Positions 56,534 through 64,000 of a stretch of DNA of 64,000 bases are shown here, piece after piece (the first letter of the stretch is position 1; every line of letters starts with the position of its first letter). Both the position numbers and the translations under genes were made by a program. The DNA is from Nonomuraea jiangxiensis (GTDB lineage: Bacteria; Actinomycetota; Actinomycetes; Streptosporangiales; Streptosporangiaceae): assembly GCF_900099965.1 (NCBI RefSeq), contig NZ_FNDJ01000024.1, positions 1-64,000 on the forward strand, read 5' to 3'. Below the pieces are notes generated by a model that worked only from the letters and a program-made list of their open reading frames with translations, was not told the DNA's origin and searched no databases.

Positions 56534-58423
56534 GTGGTCTCCCCCGGCGCGGCCGCCCCGACGACAGGGGCCGCGGTCGTACGCTTCCTCGACTCCGTCA
56601 CCGCGGCCACCACCCGCGCCGGCTACGCCGAGACCCTCGCCCGCCTGACCACCGTCGCAGGCCCGCGGCATCCGGTCGCCGCCCTGACCCCGGAGCACTA
56701 CGCCGCGGTGATGGACCGCTGGCAGGCCGCCGCCGCCGCGACCTGGAACCGGCACCTGTCCGCGCTCACGTCCTTCACCACCTGGGCCCGGCGCCACGAC
56801 CTCCTGACCACCGACCCGGCCCGGCGGCTGGAACGCCGCAGGACCGCCCGTGGCGACCGCTCGATCCCGCGCCCCCGGCTGGAGCCCCTCTTCACCGACA
56901 CCACGCACGCCCTGCGGGAACGCGTGCTGTGGCGGCTCCTGTACGACACGGCCGCCCGGGCCGAGGAGATCCTCGCCCTCAACGTCGAGGACCTCGACCT
57001 GGAGCACCGGCGCGCCCCGGTCGTCGCCAAGGGCGGCGCCGTCGAGTACGTGCACTGGGCCGCCCCCGCCGCGCGGCTGCTGCCCGGCCTGCTGGCCGGC
57101 CGTACGAGCGGGCCGGTGTTCCTGGCCGACCGGCGCGCCCCCACCTCCGGCCCGCGCGTGCCCGCGCCCGCCGACCTGTGCCCGATCACCGGACGCGGCC
57201 GGTTGTCCTACCCGCGCGCCGAATTCCTGTTCAAGGCCGCCTCCGCCCGGCTCGACCCGCACGGTCGGGGCTGGACCCTGCACCAGCTCCGCCACAGCGC
57301 CCTCCGGCATCTCGCCCAGGCCGGGCACACCGCGCCCGAGCTGCGGGCCAAGAGCCGCCATCAACACCTGGCCAGCCTGGGCCGGTATGTGCGACGCGGC
57401 GACGAAACCCCTGCGGCCGCCGAGGCTGCTGCCGGGGCTCAGGCCGTTGACGAGGCGGCCTTCGGCGGGCTCGTCGAGCAGTACCGGCGGGAGCTGCAGG
57501 TGCACTGCTACCGGATGGTCGGCTCGTTCGAGGAGTCCGAGGATCTGGTGCAGGAGACGTTCCTGCGGGCGTGGCGCAAACGCGACAGCTTTCAGGGCCG
57601 TTCCACGTTCCGGGCGTGGCTCTACCGGATCGCGACGAACGCCTGCCTCGACTTCCTCGACCGGCACCCGCGTCACCCGCTTCCCCGGGAAGACGCGCAG
57701 GCGGTCGGTACGGCACCGGACGAGATCCGATGGTTGCAGCCCTACCCGGATCGGCTGCTGGAGCCGGTGGCGCCCGGCGACGCGGAGCCGGACGCCGCCT
57801 CGGTCCGCAAGGAGACCATCGAGCTGGCGTTCCTGGTCGCCATCCAGCACCTGCCCGCCCGGCAGCGTGCGGTGCTGATCCTTCGGGACGTGCTCGGCTG
57901 GCCGGCCAAGGAGACCTCCTTGGCGCTGGGGTTGAGCGTCGCCGCGGTGAAGAGCGCGCTGCAGCGGGCACGACCGACCATGAAAACGTACCTGCCTCGG
58001 CGCCGGGAGGAGTGGGCGCCGTCGGGACCCGCGACCGCCCAGGAACGGGCCCTGCTGCGGCGCTTCATGGACGCCCACGAGCGGGCCGACACCGCCCTGT
58101 TCGCGGAGCTGCTGCGCGAAGACGTGCGGATGACGATGCCTCCGCTGCCGTTCTGGTTCTCCGGCCGCGAGGCGGTCACGGGATTCGCCGCCCATGCCTT
58201 CGGCCCCCACTCGCCTCTGCACCGGGCACACTGGCGCAGCGTGCTCACCCGGGCGAACCGGCAGCCGGCGGTGGCGGGATACGTCCGGCTGCCCGGCGAG
58301 ATCGAGTACCGCGCTCAGGTGCTCAACGTGCTGCGGATCGAGGGTGGCGAGATCGCCGAGATCACGGCCTTCGAGCCGCGCTTGTTCGCCGCGTTCGACC
58401 TGCCGCTGACGCTGTCGTCCTAG
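56534..58423 (+). CDS. Tyrosine recombinase fused to ECF sigma factor (SigX5-like)
   Basis: 629 residues. GTG 56534 is chosen because GGAGGAGGAG lies just before it; ATG 56504 is in frame. Residues about 1-300 are a phage-integrase/XerC-type recombinase: SAM-like core (TWNRHLSALTSFTTWAR), TAARAEEILALNVEDLD (Arg I), VVAKGGAVEYVHW (Lys), LHQLRHSALRH (HxxR), SRHQHLASLGRYVRRG (His, Tyr). Residues about 310-629 are an ECF sigma: VEQYRRELQVHCYRMVGSFE, DLVQETFLRAWRKRD, DEIRWLQPYPDRLLEPV, LPARQRAVLILRDVLGW, then a SnoaL-like C-terminal domain. No stop in between. A recombinase-sigma fusion is unusual; an internal start for a separate sigma factor remains possible. Confidence 0.85.
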   Translation: MVSPGAAAPTTGAAVVRFLDSVTAATTRAGYAETLARLTTVAGPRHPVAALTPEHYAAVMDRWQAAAAATWNRHLSALTSFTTWARRHDLLTTDPARRLERRRTARGDRSIPRPRLEPLFTDTTHALRERVLWRLLYDTAARAEEILALNVEDLDLEHRRAPVVAKGGAVEYVHWAAPAARLLPGLLAGRTSGPVFLADRRAPTSGPRVPAPADLCPITGRGRLSYPRAEFLFKAASARLDPHGRGWTLHQLRHSALRHLAQAGHTAPELRAKSRHQHLASLGRYVRRGDETPAAAEAAAGAQAVDEAAFGGLVEQYRRELQVHCYRMVGSFEESEDLVQETFLRAWRKRDSFQGRSTFRAWLYRIATNACLDFLDRHPRHPLPREDAQAVGTAPDEIRWLQPYPDRLLEPVAPGDAEPDAASVRKETIELAFLVAIQHLPARQRAVLILRDVLGWPAKETSLALGLSVAAVKSALQRARPTMKTYLPRRREEWAPSGPATAQERALLRRFMDAHERADTALFAELLREDVRMTMPPLPFWFSGREAVTGFAAHAFGPHSPLHRAHWRSVLTRANRQPAVAGYVRLPGEIEYRAQVLNVLRIEGGEIAEITAFEPRLFAAFDLPLTLSS

Positions 58424-58517
58424 AGCCGGCGGACGGTGATTCCTTTCCGGCCGCCGCACCGTCTCAACAGCGGCGGCCGCGACAGGCGTGGCCGACGACC
58501 GTGAGGAGACCTGACTG

Positions 58518-59036
58518 ATGGGAATCGAGATTCACGACGACATGCTGGCGCTGCCACAAGGTGACGTCGGCCTGCTGGCCACTGACGTGGCGCAACGCCT
58601 GCTCGGCTCCAAGGAGCTGGCGCGGCTGGCGTACGTCGCGGCGGACGGCACGCCACGCGTGTTCCCGATGTTGTTCCACTGGACCGGGACGGAGATCGTG
58701 TTCTCGACGTTCGGGGGTGCCAAGGTACGCGCCCTGCGGGCCCGGCCCGACGTCGCCATCACCATCGACGCCGCCTCCACCCCGCCCGAGGTGCTGCTGA
58801 TCCGAGGGCGGGCGTCTGTCACCGACGTGGAGGGCATAGTCCCGGAGTACGCGCTGGCCCTGCTCCGCTACGGCGGGCAGGAGCAGGCCGCCGCCCAGCT
58901 TGCAGCGGTCGACCACCCTGGCACCAGGATGATCCGCATCGCCGTGCGGCCGGCCTGGGTCGGGGTGCTGGACTTCCAGACCCGGCTGCCCGGTGGCGCC
59001 AGCACGCAGGACTTCGAACGCCGGGGCCGGCTGTGA
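58518..59036 (+). CDS. Pyridoxamine-phosphate-oxidase-like flavin/F420 protein
   Basis: 172 residues, ATG behind GAGGAGACC. PNPOx-like split-barrel: ELARLAYVAADGTPRVFPML, KVRALRARPDVAITID, EVLLIRGRASV. Such proteins bind FMN, F420 or haem and often reduce small molecules. It follows the sigma-factor fusion by 94 bases on the same strand, so it may belong to the regulon or operon of that sigma factor. Confidence 0.85.
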   Translation: MGIEIHDDMLALPQGDVGLLATDVAQRLLGSKELARLAYVAADGTPRVFPMLFHWTGTEIVFSTFGGAKVRALRARPDVAITIDAASTPPEVLLIRGRASVTDVEGIVPEYALALLRYGGQEQAAAQLAAVDHPGTRMIRIAVRPAWVGVLDFQTRLPGGASTQDFERRGRL

Positions 59037-59084
59037 CGCCAGGCAGCCCCTTTCCCCGCACCACCACCAGGAGCGCAGCTCGTC

Positions 59085-59768
59085 ATGACCACCTACGTAC
59101 TGATCCACGGCGCCGCGTCCGGCTCCTGGTACTGGCATCTGCTGAACGCCGAACTGCGTGCGCGCGGCCATGACGTGGTCGCGCCCGACCTGCCCTGCGA
59201 GGACGACTCGGCCGGGCTGTCCGAGTACGCCGACGTGGTGATCGATGCCATCGGGGACCGTACCGACCTGGTCGTGGTCGCCCAGTCCCTCGGCGGATTC
59301 ACCGCGTCCCTGGTGTGCGATCGGGTCCCGGTCGCTCTGCTGGTGCTGCTGACGGCGATGATCCCCGCGCCAGGAGAGTCACCCGGCCAGTGGTGGACGA
59401 ACACCGGCTGGGAGCAGGCCCGGCACGAGCAGGACCGACGTGACGGGCGGGCGCCCGACGACGACACCGCCCTGTTCCTCCACGACGTGGCCCCCGAACT
59501 GGCGGCAGAGGCCGTCAGGCGGCAGCGCCGTCAGTCCGCCACCCCCTTCCTGCGCCCATGGCCGCTCGACGCCTGGCCCGAGGTGCCGACACGATTCCTG
59601 CTCTGCCGCGACGACCGCTTCTTTCCCGCGGCGTTCATGCGCGGGGTCGTCGAACGGCGGCTCGGCATCGCACCGGATGAGATCGACGGCGGCCACGCCA
59701 TCGCCCTCAGCCACCCCAGGGAACTGGCCGATCGATTGGAGGCTTACCTGCGCGCGGAAACACCCTGA
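59085..59768 (+). CDS. Alpha/beta-hydrolase, EstC-like esterase
   Basis: 227 residues. HG-motif YVLIHGAASGSWYWH, DLPCEDDSAGLSEYADVV, nucleophile VVVAQSLGGFTASL (Ser), acid in LLCRDDRFFP, His in EIDGGHAIALSHPRELA. This matches small cytosolic esterases such as plant methylesterase/EstC relatives (salicylate-binding-like). 48 bases after the flavin-type gene, same strand: likely one operon. Substrate unknown. Confidence 0.88.
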   Translation: MTTYVLIHGAASGSWYWHLLNAELRARGHDVVAPDLPCEDDSAGLSEYADVVIDAIGDRTDLVVVAQSLGGFTASLVCDRVPVALLVLLTAMIPAPGESPGQWWTNTGWEQARHEQDRRDGRAPDDDTALFLHDVAPELAAEAVRRQRRQSATPFLRPWPLDAWPEVPTRFLLCRDDRFFPAAFMRGVVERRLGIAPDEIDGGHAIALSHPRELADRLEAYLRAETP

Positions 59769-59807
59769 CTTCGGGCGTGCGGCCTCGATCTGCGTCACCT
59801 CGAATGC

Positions 59808-60317
59808 TCAGTCGTCCGATGCCGGTATCTCCTTGTTGGAGTAGAACGGCTTCGAGAACGGGAACGCGGTCGCGATCCAGTGACGGAGCGCGCGGTACAG
59901 CGTGGCGTAGTGGCCGTGCTCGTAGGCGTCGGGAGTGACCCACCAGCTCACGTCCACGTCGTGGTCCAGCAGTTCCTCGGTGAGCGGGGTACGGCGGCCC
60001 ATCGGATACAGGTAGCAGCAGCCGAGGTAGTGGCCGCCGTCGTCGTACACGGCATAGGCGAACGAGTCGCCCTCGCGGAACTCGCACTCGTGCCAGACGA
60101 GATCCACGTAGTTGAAGTCCTCGCTCACCGGCTCGGTCGGCCAGCGTCCGCCGCGCGTCCGGCGGATGAGGTCGATGCTGGCGTTGATGCCCCGGACGTC
60201 GTCATGCAGGTGGGCCCGGGTGAGCGCGTCGGCCCGGATGCCGCCGTAGGTCAGCTCGGTGGGTGCGGCCCAGCCTGCGGGCACGTTCAGGCGCTTGACA
60301 AGTCCCTGGTAGTCCAC
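59808..60317 (-). CDS. GNAT-like acetyltransferase, degenerate
   Basis: 169 residues from GTG 60317, chosen for GGAAGG five bases ahead; longer starts exist. Sequence SFAYAVYDDGGHYLGCCYLY then MGRRTPL, and DVSWWVTPDAYEHGHYATLY with ALRHWIATAFPF, resemble GNAT strands 4-5 and the CoA loop. The usual R/Q-x-x-G-x-G/A is not well kept (DAYEHGHYAT). Known actinobacterial homologues are annotated as GNAT proteins (recall). Function unknown. Confidence 0.7.
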   Translation of the reverse strand: MDYQGLVKRLNVPAGWAAPTELTYGGIRADALTRAHLHDDVRGINASIDLIRRTRGGRWPTEPVSEDFNYVDLVWHECEFREGDSFAYAVYDDGGHYLGCCYLYPMGRRTPLTEELLDHDVDVSWWVTPDAYEHGHYATLYRALRHWIATAFPFSKPFYSNKEIPASDD

Positions 60318-60494
60318 GATCACCTTCCGAGTTTGGCATTGGCGGGACATTCCATCCATCCAACGCGAAGGGTGCGGCTCAGTGGCAGCGCAGGTCGAAC
60401 CCGGCTGGTCGGCGGCGGGGCTGAGCAGCCGTGAACGTGCCTCCGGGGTGCCCTGCCGCCGCCGAGGTGTCAGCCTCGGGCGGGCAGGTGGGCT

Positions 60495-60863
60495 TCAGCT
60501 GTCCGCCAGGGCCGCGCCCAGCGGCGTGTGCTCGTAGCGAACGGCCCGGCCGGCGCGGGTGCGGGTGACCAGGCCGGCATCGCGCAGCACCGCCAGATGA
60601 CCGCCGACGGCGCCCAGGCTCAGGCCGAGCTGGGCGACCAACTGCGTCGTCGTCGCGGGCACGTCCAGCGCGCGCAGCACGTCCGCACGGCGGGGGCCGA
60701 CCAGCCGGCTCAGGGCCTCACCACCCGGCGTACGCGCCACAGGACCGAGCAGGTCCGCGATGCCCTGGGCGGGATAGACCAGGGCGTAGGGCCATGGCGG
60801 CTCGACGTAGCTGATCAGGGTGCCGGTGGTCGGCCTGGAGCCCGATGCGGTGGGGTCGGCCGG
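60495..60863 (-). pseudogene. C-terminal HTH part of an ArsR-type regulator
   Basis: The frame starts directly after the kinase stop codon and reads ISYVEPPWPYALVYPAQGIA, then GEALSRLVGPRRADVLRALD, QLGLSLGAVGGHLAVLRDAG and a wing. This is the C-terminal third of the long (about 320-residue) DUF5937/ArsR-type regulators; the N-terminal two thirds are missing. A GTG at 60740 could give an 81-residue HTH protein. I favour a truncated gene. Confidence 0.6.
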
Positions 60864-62093
60864 TCAGTCGGGTTCGCCGGGCTCCAGGGCGCAGGTGGTG
60901 GAGGTCGCGGCCTGCTGGTGTGGTGCTGCCGAGGGTGCGGATGTGCAGGTCGAGGTCGCGGGGTGGCCGCCCGACGGGCGGTCCTGGGCGTCGGCCGGGG
61001 TGCCGAACACGGACGTCAGGATGAGGATGCCGACCGTCACGGCCAGGGCCGCGCTGCCGGTCAGGAGCGCCAGACCGTGGCGCCGCCGGGGCCGGGCGCT
61101 CACCGGTGCCGGGGCCAAGGGGGCGGGCGAGCCGGCGTGCCTGCCGGCCGCGCGGTTACGCCGACGGCGGTGGACCCGCGGTTCGGCCCCGCGCCGGGGC
61201 GGATCGGCGGGAACGCGAGGAGGAGAGACGCTCCTAGAAGGCGGATCGGTGGGCACGCGAGAGGGGACCCTCGTGGAGGGTAGTCCGCGGCCGTTTCCGA
61301 TGAGGTCGCACAGCGCTTCACCGGCCGTCGGGCGCGCCGCCGCATCCTTGGCCAGGCAGGCCGCCACCAGCCGGCGCAGCGGCTCGGGCACGCCGGACAG
61401 GTCGGGCTCGGCGTACGCGATGGCATGCAGCGTCGCCGGCACGGTGCTCGCGGCGAAAGCCGGTCGCCCGGTGGCGGCGAACACCATCGTGCCCGCCCAG
61501 GAGAACAGGTCGGAGGCCGGCGTGAGGGGCCGGGCGTCGAACTGCTCCGGGGACATGTACGCCGGAGTGCCCACGGGCCCGCTCTCCTCCGCGGCCGTGT
61601 TCGCCGCCCGCGCGATCCCGAAGTCGATCACCACGGGACCCTCCGGCCCCATGATCACATTGGCCGGTTTGACATCCCTGTGCACCACCCCCGTCGCGTG
61701 GATCGAGGCCAGCGCGGTCAACGTGGTGACCGCCAGCCGCTCCAGCCCGCTGCCGGTCCGCGGCCCGTCCGCCCGGACCAGCTCCTCCAGCGACGGCCCC
61801 GGCACGTACTCGCTGACGATGTACGGGCGCTCCCCGGCGAAACCGGTCTCCAGCACCCTGGCCGTGGAGAACGTGGCCACCCGCGCGGCGATCTCCGCCT
61901 CGCACCAGAACTGTTGCCGGACCTGGGAGTCGCCCGCGACGTTGGAGTGCAGCATCTTGATGGCGGCCCGCGCCCCGCCGGGAGCCTGGCCGAGGAAGAC
62001 CGTGCCCTGACCGCCCTCGCCCAGCCGTTTCACCACCCGGTAACCGGCGACGCGCAGCGGATCTCCGGGCCTCGGTTGATGGGGGTCTGGCAC
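60864..62093 (-). CDS. Membrane-bound Ser/Thr protein kinase (PknB-like)
   Basis: 409 residues, GTG 62093. Kinase domain about 17-265: glycine loop LGEGGQGTVFLG, Lys in ARAAIKMLHS, VVHRDVKPANVIMGPEGPVV (catalytic loop), IDFGIARA (DFG), VGTPAYMSPEQF (activation segment, APE-like). A basic/Pro linker (RVHRRRRNRAAGR), one membrane helix at about 345-365 (LALLTGSAALAVTVGILILT) and a short extracellular Ser/Thr-rich tail without PASTA repeats. Signal sensed unknown. Confidence 0.92.
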   Translation of the reverse strand: MPDPHQPRPGDPLRVAGYRVVKRLGEGGQGTVFLGQAPGGARAAIKMLHSNVAGDSQVRQQFWCEAEIAARVATFSTARVLETGFAGERPYIVSEYVPGPSLEELVRADGPRTGSGLERLAVTTLTALASIHATGVVHRDVKPANVIMGPEGPVVIDFGIARAANTAAEESGPVGTPAYMSPEQFDARPLTPASDLFSWAGTMVFAATGRPAFAASTVPATLHAIAYAEPDLSGVPEPLRRLVAACLAKDAAARPTAGEALCDLIGNGRGLPSTRVPSRVPTDPPSRSVSPPRVPADPPRRGAEPRVHRRRRNRAAGRHAGSPAPLAPAPVSARPRRRHGLALLTGSAALAVTVGILILTSVFGTPADAQDRPSGGHPATSTCTSAPSAAPHQQAATSTTCALEPGEPD

Positions 62094-62319
62094 GGTGACT
62101 CACCTCTCATGATCGCGCCTTCACACCGTCTCTGCCTGTCGGGGGGACGGCGTACGGGCACATCGGGCAGACATCATGTTCGGCGGTCAGGGGAACTTCC
62201 CCGCGGGCGGAAACCCGCATTGACATGCACTTTCTTAGGTAGACGCGTATCAATATATCCACGCCGACGGGCTCCGGCCCACCGGGGTCGGTCAGAGGGC
62301 GGAGTCAGGCCGGGGGTGC

Positions 62320-62721
62320 TCAGAGGAAGAGGCAGAACGGGTGCCCATCCGGATCCAGCATCACGCGGACGTCGTGCTGCGGCTGGAACCCGGCCAGGGT
62401 CGCCCCGCAGGCCAACGCCCATTCGACCGCCGCGGGCAGGTCGTCGACCTCGATGTCGAGGTGCTGTGACGCGTTCTGACTCCCGAACTCGCTGGGCCAC
62501 ACGGGCGAAGCGTAACACCGCTCGTACTCGAAGCTGACGGTGAGGCCGGCCACGTCGCCCGGCGGCCCGATCTGCGCCCACCCCGCCTCCTCCGGCTCCC
62601 CTGGTTCGGGGCCTTCGTCCTTCGTCACGCGCCAGCCGAGCAGCCGGGCGTAGAAACGCGCGAGCTCACGCGGTCGCGAAGTCCCGACCGTCACGGAGGT
62701 CAACCGGAGATGAGGCGGCAT
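62320..62721 (-). CDS. Glyoxalase/bleomycin-resistance-like (VOC) protein
   Basis: 133 residues from ATG 62721 (MPPHLRLTSVTVGTSRPREL). VOC fold with two beta-alpha-beta-beta-beta modules: ELARFYARLLGWRV, ASQHLDIEVDDLPAAVEWAL, VMLDPDGHPFCLFL. Could bind metal through His/Glu, but the exact enzyme or binding role is unknown. Divergent from a MerR-type gene, with the likely control region between. Confidence 0.88.
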   Translation of the reverse strand: MPPHLRLTSVTVGTSRPRELARFYARLLGWRVTKDEGPEPGEPEEAGWAQIGPPGDVAGLTVSFEYERCYASPVWPSEFGSQNASQHLDIEVDDLPAAVEWALACGATLAGFQPQHDVRVMLDPDGHPFCLFL

Positions 62722-62798
62722 GGTGGAGGGCTCCTTCCGAAGAACGCGGGTCATACCGTTCCTTTCCCTGCCCGCAAGGCGTCGCGCCTCCTGATCGC

Positions 62799-62829
62799 TT
62801 GACGGGGAAGCAGGTCCGCAAGTTAATGT
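62799..62829 (+). promoter_or_regulatory. MerR-type promoter, 19-bp spacer
   Basis: TTGACG (62799-62804), 19 bases, TAATGT (62824-62829), just before the MerR gene start at 62834. The overlong 19-base spacer is typical of promoters twisted into register by MerR activators; the message would be nearly leaderless. Confidence 0.5.
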
Positions 62830-62833
62830 CAAC

Positions 62834-63262
62834 ATGAAGTCAAGCGACTGGATGCCGATCGGGGAGCTCGCCCGGCAGTTCGACCTCGCCCCGCACGTGC
62901 TGCGTCACTGGGAGGCCATGGGCCTGCTGACGCCCGCCGCCAGGGTCAGCGGGCGCCGCCGCTACACGAGCGACCACACCGTACGGGTCCTGACGATCAT
63001 TCGCGCCAAGGCGGCGGGCATGAGCCTGGAGCAGATCCGGGAGATCCTCGCCGTCTCGGACCCGGCCGGGCGCCAGACCCTTCTCCAGCGGCACCACGCG
63101 GAGCTGGAACGCCGGATGCAGGAGATCGCGGCCTCCAAGACTCTGATCGAGCACATCATGCGATGCACCGCGGACGACTTCACCCAATGCCCCGACTACC
63201 GGCGCATGGTGGCGAGCGCGACCGAGCTCGAGAACCTCGGCAAGGACGGCTGCGTGGTCTGA
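62834..63262 (+). CDS. MerR-family transcriptional regulator
   Basis: 142 residues. HTH and wing: MPIGELARQFDLAPHVLRHW, EAMGLLTP, GRRRYTSDHTVRVLTIIRAK, then a dimer helix (QTLLQRHHAELERRMQEIAA) and a C-terminal tail with Cys at HIMRCTADDF, TQCPDYRR and DGCVV. Cysteines in this place suit thiol, metal or drug sensing. It faces the glyoxalase-like gene, its probable target. Confidence 0.9.
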   Translation: MKSSDWMPIGELARQFDLAPHVLRHWEAMGLLTPAARVSGRRRYTSDHTVRVLTIIRAKAAGMSLEQIREILAVSDPAGRQTLLQRHHAELERRMQEIAASKTLIEHIMRCTADDFTQCPDYRRMVASATELENLGKDGCVV

Positions 63263-63317
63263 CACGACCCGAGACCGGCGGCCCGCTGTTCACCACGGCC
63301 CCGCCCGTCGGCCGGCT

Positions 63318-64000
63318 TCAGTCCGGCCGGTGGCGCACCGCCAGCACCGCTCCGTCACCGGTCGCGACGTACACCGTGCCGTCCCCCACGGCCGGCAGGC
63401 AGGTGGTACGGCCCAGCGCATGCTGCCAGCGCAACTCCCCGCTGGTGAGGTCGATCGCGTAGAGCGTGGCGTCGCGATCGTCGTCGCCCACCGAATATGC
63501 CGTCCGGCCGTCGAGGACCACGCCGCTGGAGGCCAGCCGCCCGGGCGCCTCGAAGGTCCAGGCCACCTCCTGGCGACGCCGGTCGACACCCACCACCGTG
63601 TACTGCCACTCGGGACCCGTCGACCCTGACGGCAGGCGGCAGGTCGTGCCGACCACCCAGGTGGCGTTCACCCCGAGCACGCCGGACCACTGCCGCTCCG
63701 TCACCACCGACCAGCGCTCGGCACCGGTCTCCGCGTCGAACACGGTGAGCGCACCGGCCGCCACCAGCAGCTCACCGCCGCCGGCCACCAGGTCCTGGGC
63801 GACGCCGGCCACCTCGATCTTCGGGTCGACCCGCTCGCCGGTCGCGGCGTCGAACGCCTGCACCGTACTGGTGTCGCGGTAGTCGTCGCGGACGGCGACG
63901 TACACCCGGTCACCGGCCACGACGGGACGGGTGCGCGGCGTGTACAGGCCCGGCAGGTAGGCGTCCCAGCCGGGCTGCGGCCCGGACGGCGTCATGGACC
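63318..64000 (-). CDS. PQQ-like beta-propeller protein, partial
   Basis: At least 225 residues; the frame is open to the window edge, so the start may lie beyond (an ATG at 63995 is in frame). PQQ/WD-like blades: VVAGDRVYVAVRDD, AFDAATGERVDPK, LTVFDAETGAERWSVV, LYAIDLTSGELRWQHALG, GDGTVYVATGDGAVLAV. The AxDxxTGxxxW pattern marks PQQ-type propellers without proof of PQQ binding. Often found fused to kinases or secreted; neither can be judged here. Confidence 0.85.
   Translation of the reverse strand, partial: SMTPSGPQPGWDAYLPGLYTPRTRPVVAGDRVYVAVRDDYRDTSTVQAFDAATGERVDPKIEVAGVAQDLVAGGGELLVAAGALTVFDAETGAERWSVVTERQWSGVLGVNATWVVGTTCRLPSGSTGPEWQYTVVGVDRRRQEVAWTFEAPGRLASSGVVLDGRTAYSVGDDDRDATLYAIDLTSGELRWQHALGRTTCLPAVGDGTVYVATGDGAVLAVRHRPD

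Noticed and set aside
56534..58423. Recombinase domain as evidence of an integrated phage or genomic island
   Set aside because: No phage genes, tRNA target or attachment repeats nearby, and the domain is part of a regulator-like fusion.
1..64000. tRNA, rRNA, CRISPR arrays, transposases
   Set aside because: I looked for cloverleaf-like segments, repeat-spacer arrays and transposase motifs by eye and saw none; a dedicated search could still find a missed short RNA.

Overview
The window is high-GC DNA with frequent GTG starts, dense same-strand operons and many secreted proteins. It reads as chromosome of a filamentous actinobacterium. Streptosporangiaceae (Nonomuraea/Streptosporangium-like) is my inference from gene content; no rRNA or tRNA is present to confirm it. 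I found no rRNA, tRNA, CRISPR array or intact insertion sequence.

Region 1 (1-9.6 kb): the 3' part of a metallophosphoesterase, then a divergent ArsR regulator facing a seven-gene operon. The operon encodes a membrane complex related to formate hydrogenlyase and complex I. Gene order and regulator match the Rv0081-Rv0087 (hycD/P/Q/E) locus of Mycobacterium tuberculosis as I know it. The large subunit lacks the cysteines that hold the Ni-Fe site. Region 2 (9.7-19.5 kb): an acetyltransferase and secreted proteins; a probable three-gene operon (dehydrogenase, carboxymuconolactone-decarboxylase-like protein, cholesterol oxidase) behind a KstR2-type operator; a GH10 xylanase; an alpha/beta-hydrolase; and an I36-type secreted protein. 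Region 3 (19.6-25.9 kb): pentapeptide-like repeats, then an overlapping pair of a P-loop NTPase and a membrane-anchored ligand-binding protein.

Region 4 (26-36.7 kb): a sigma factor fused through a transmembrane helix to an extracellular GH128-like domain, a secreted paralogue of that hydrolase, and a decayed stretch (broken SDR, lectin fragment, SDR fragment, headless ArsR). Then come NlpC/P60 and BlaI-M56 genes. Region 5 (36.7-42 kb): HtrA protease, VKOR-DsbA disulfide operon, ArsR-CDF metal efflux, and a secreted hydrolase. A palindrome TTCTAC-N5-GTAGAA stands before both the NlpC/P60 operon and the DsbA-VKOR operon, suggesting a small BlaI regulon for envelope maintenance.

Region 6 (42-46.2 kb): a divergent pair. 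One gene encodes a small protein with a hydrophobic Gly/Ala-rich N-terminus, ending in an amyloid-signalling-like motif. The other encodes a 1,222-residue STAND NTPase with the same motif at its N-terminus, a transmembrane helix and 14 WD40 repeats. This looks like a bacterial NLR/amyloid cell-death switch. Region 7 (46-56.3 kb): PP2C-like phosphatase, a second I36 protein sharing an approximately 50-bp promoter with the first, MoeA-like protein, methyltransferase, cyanase plus NAD-formate dehydrogenase, an FAD oxidoreductase, a Ppx/GppA protein, a doubly broken phosphatase and a DJ-1/PfpI protein. Region 8 (56.5-64 kb): a tyrosine recombinase fused in frame to an ECF sigma factor, followed by a flavin-reductase-like protein and an esterase; then a GNAT, a Ser/Thr kinase with an adjacent regulator fragment, a glyoxalase/MerR pair and a partial beta-propeller.
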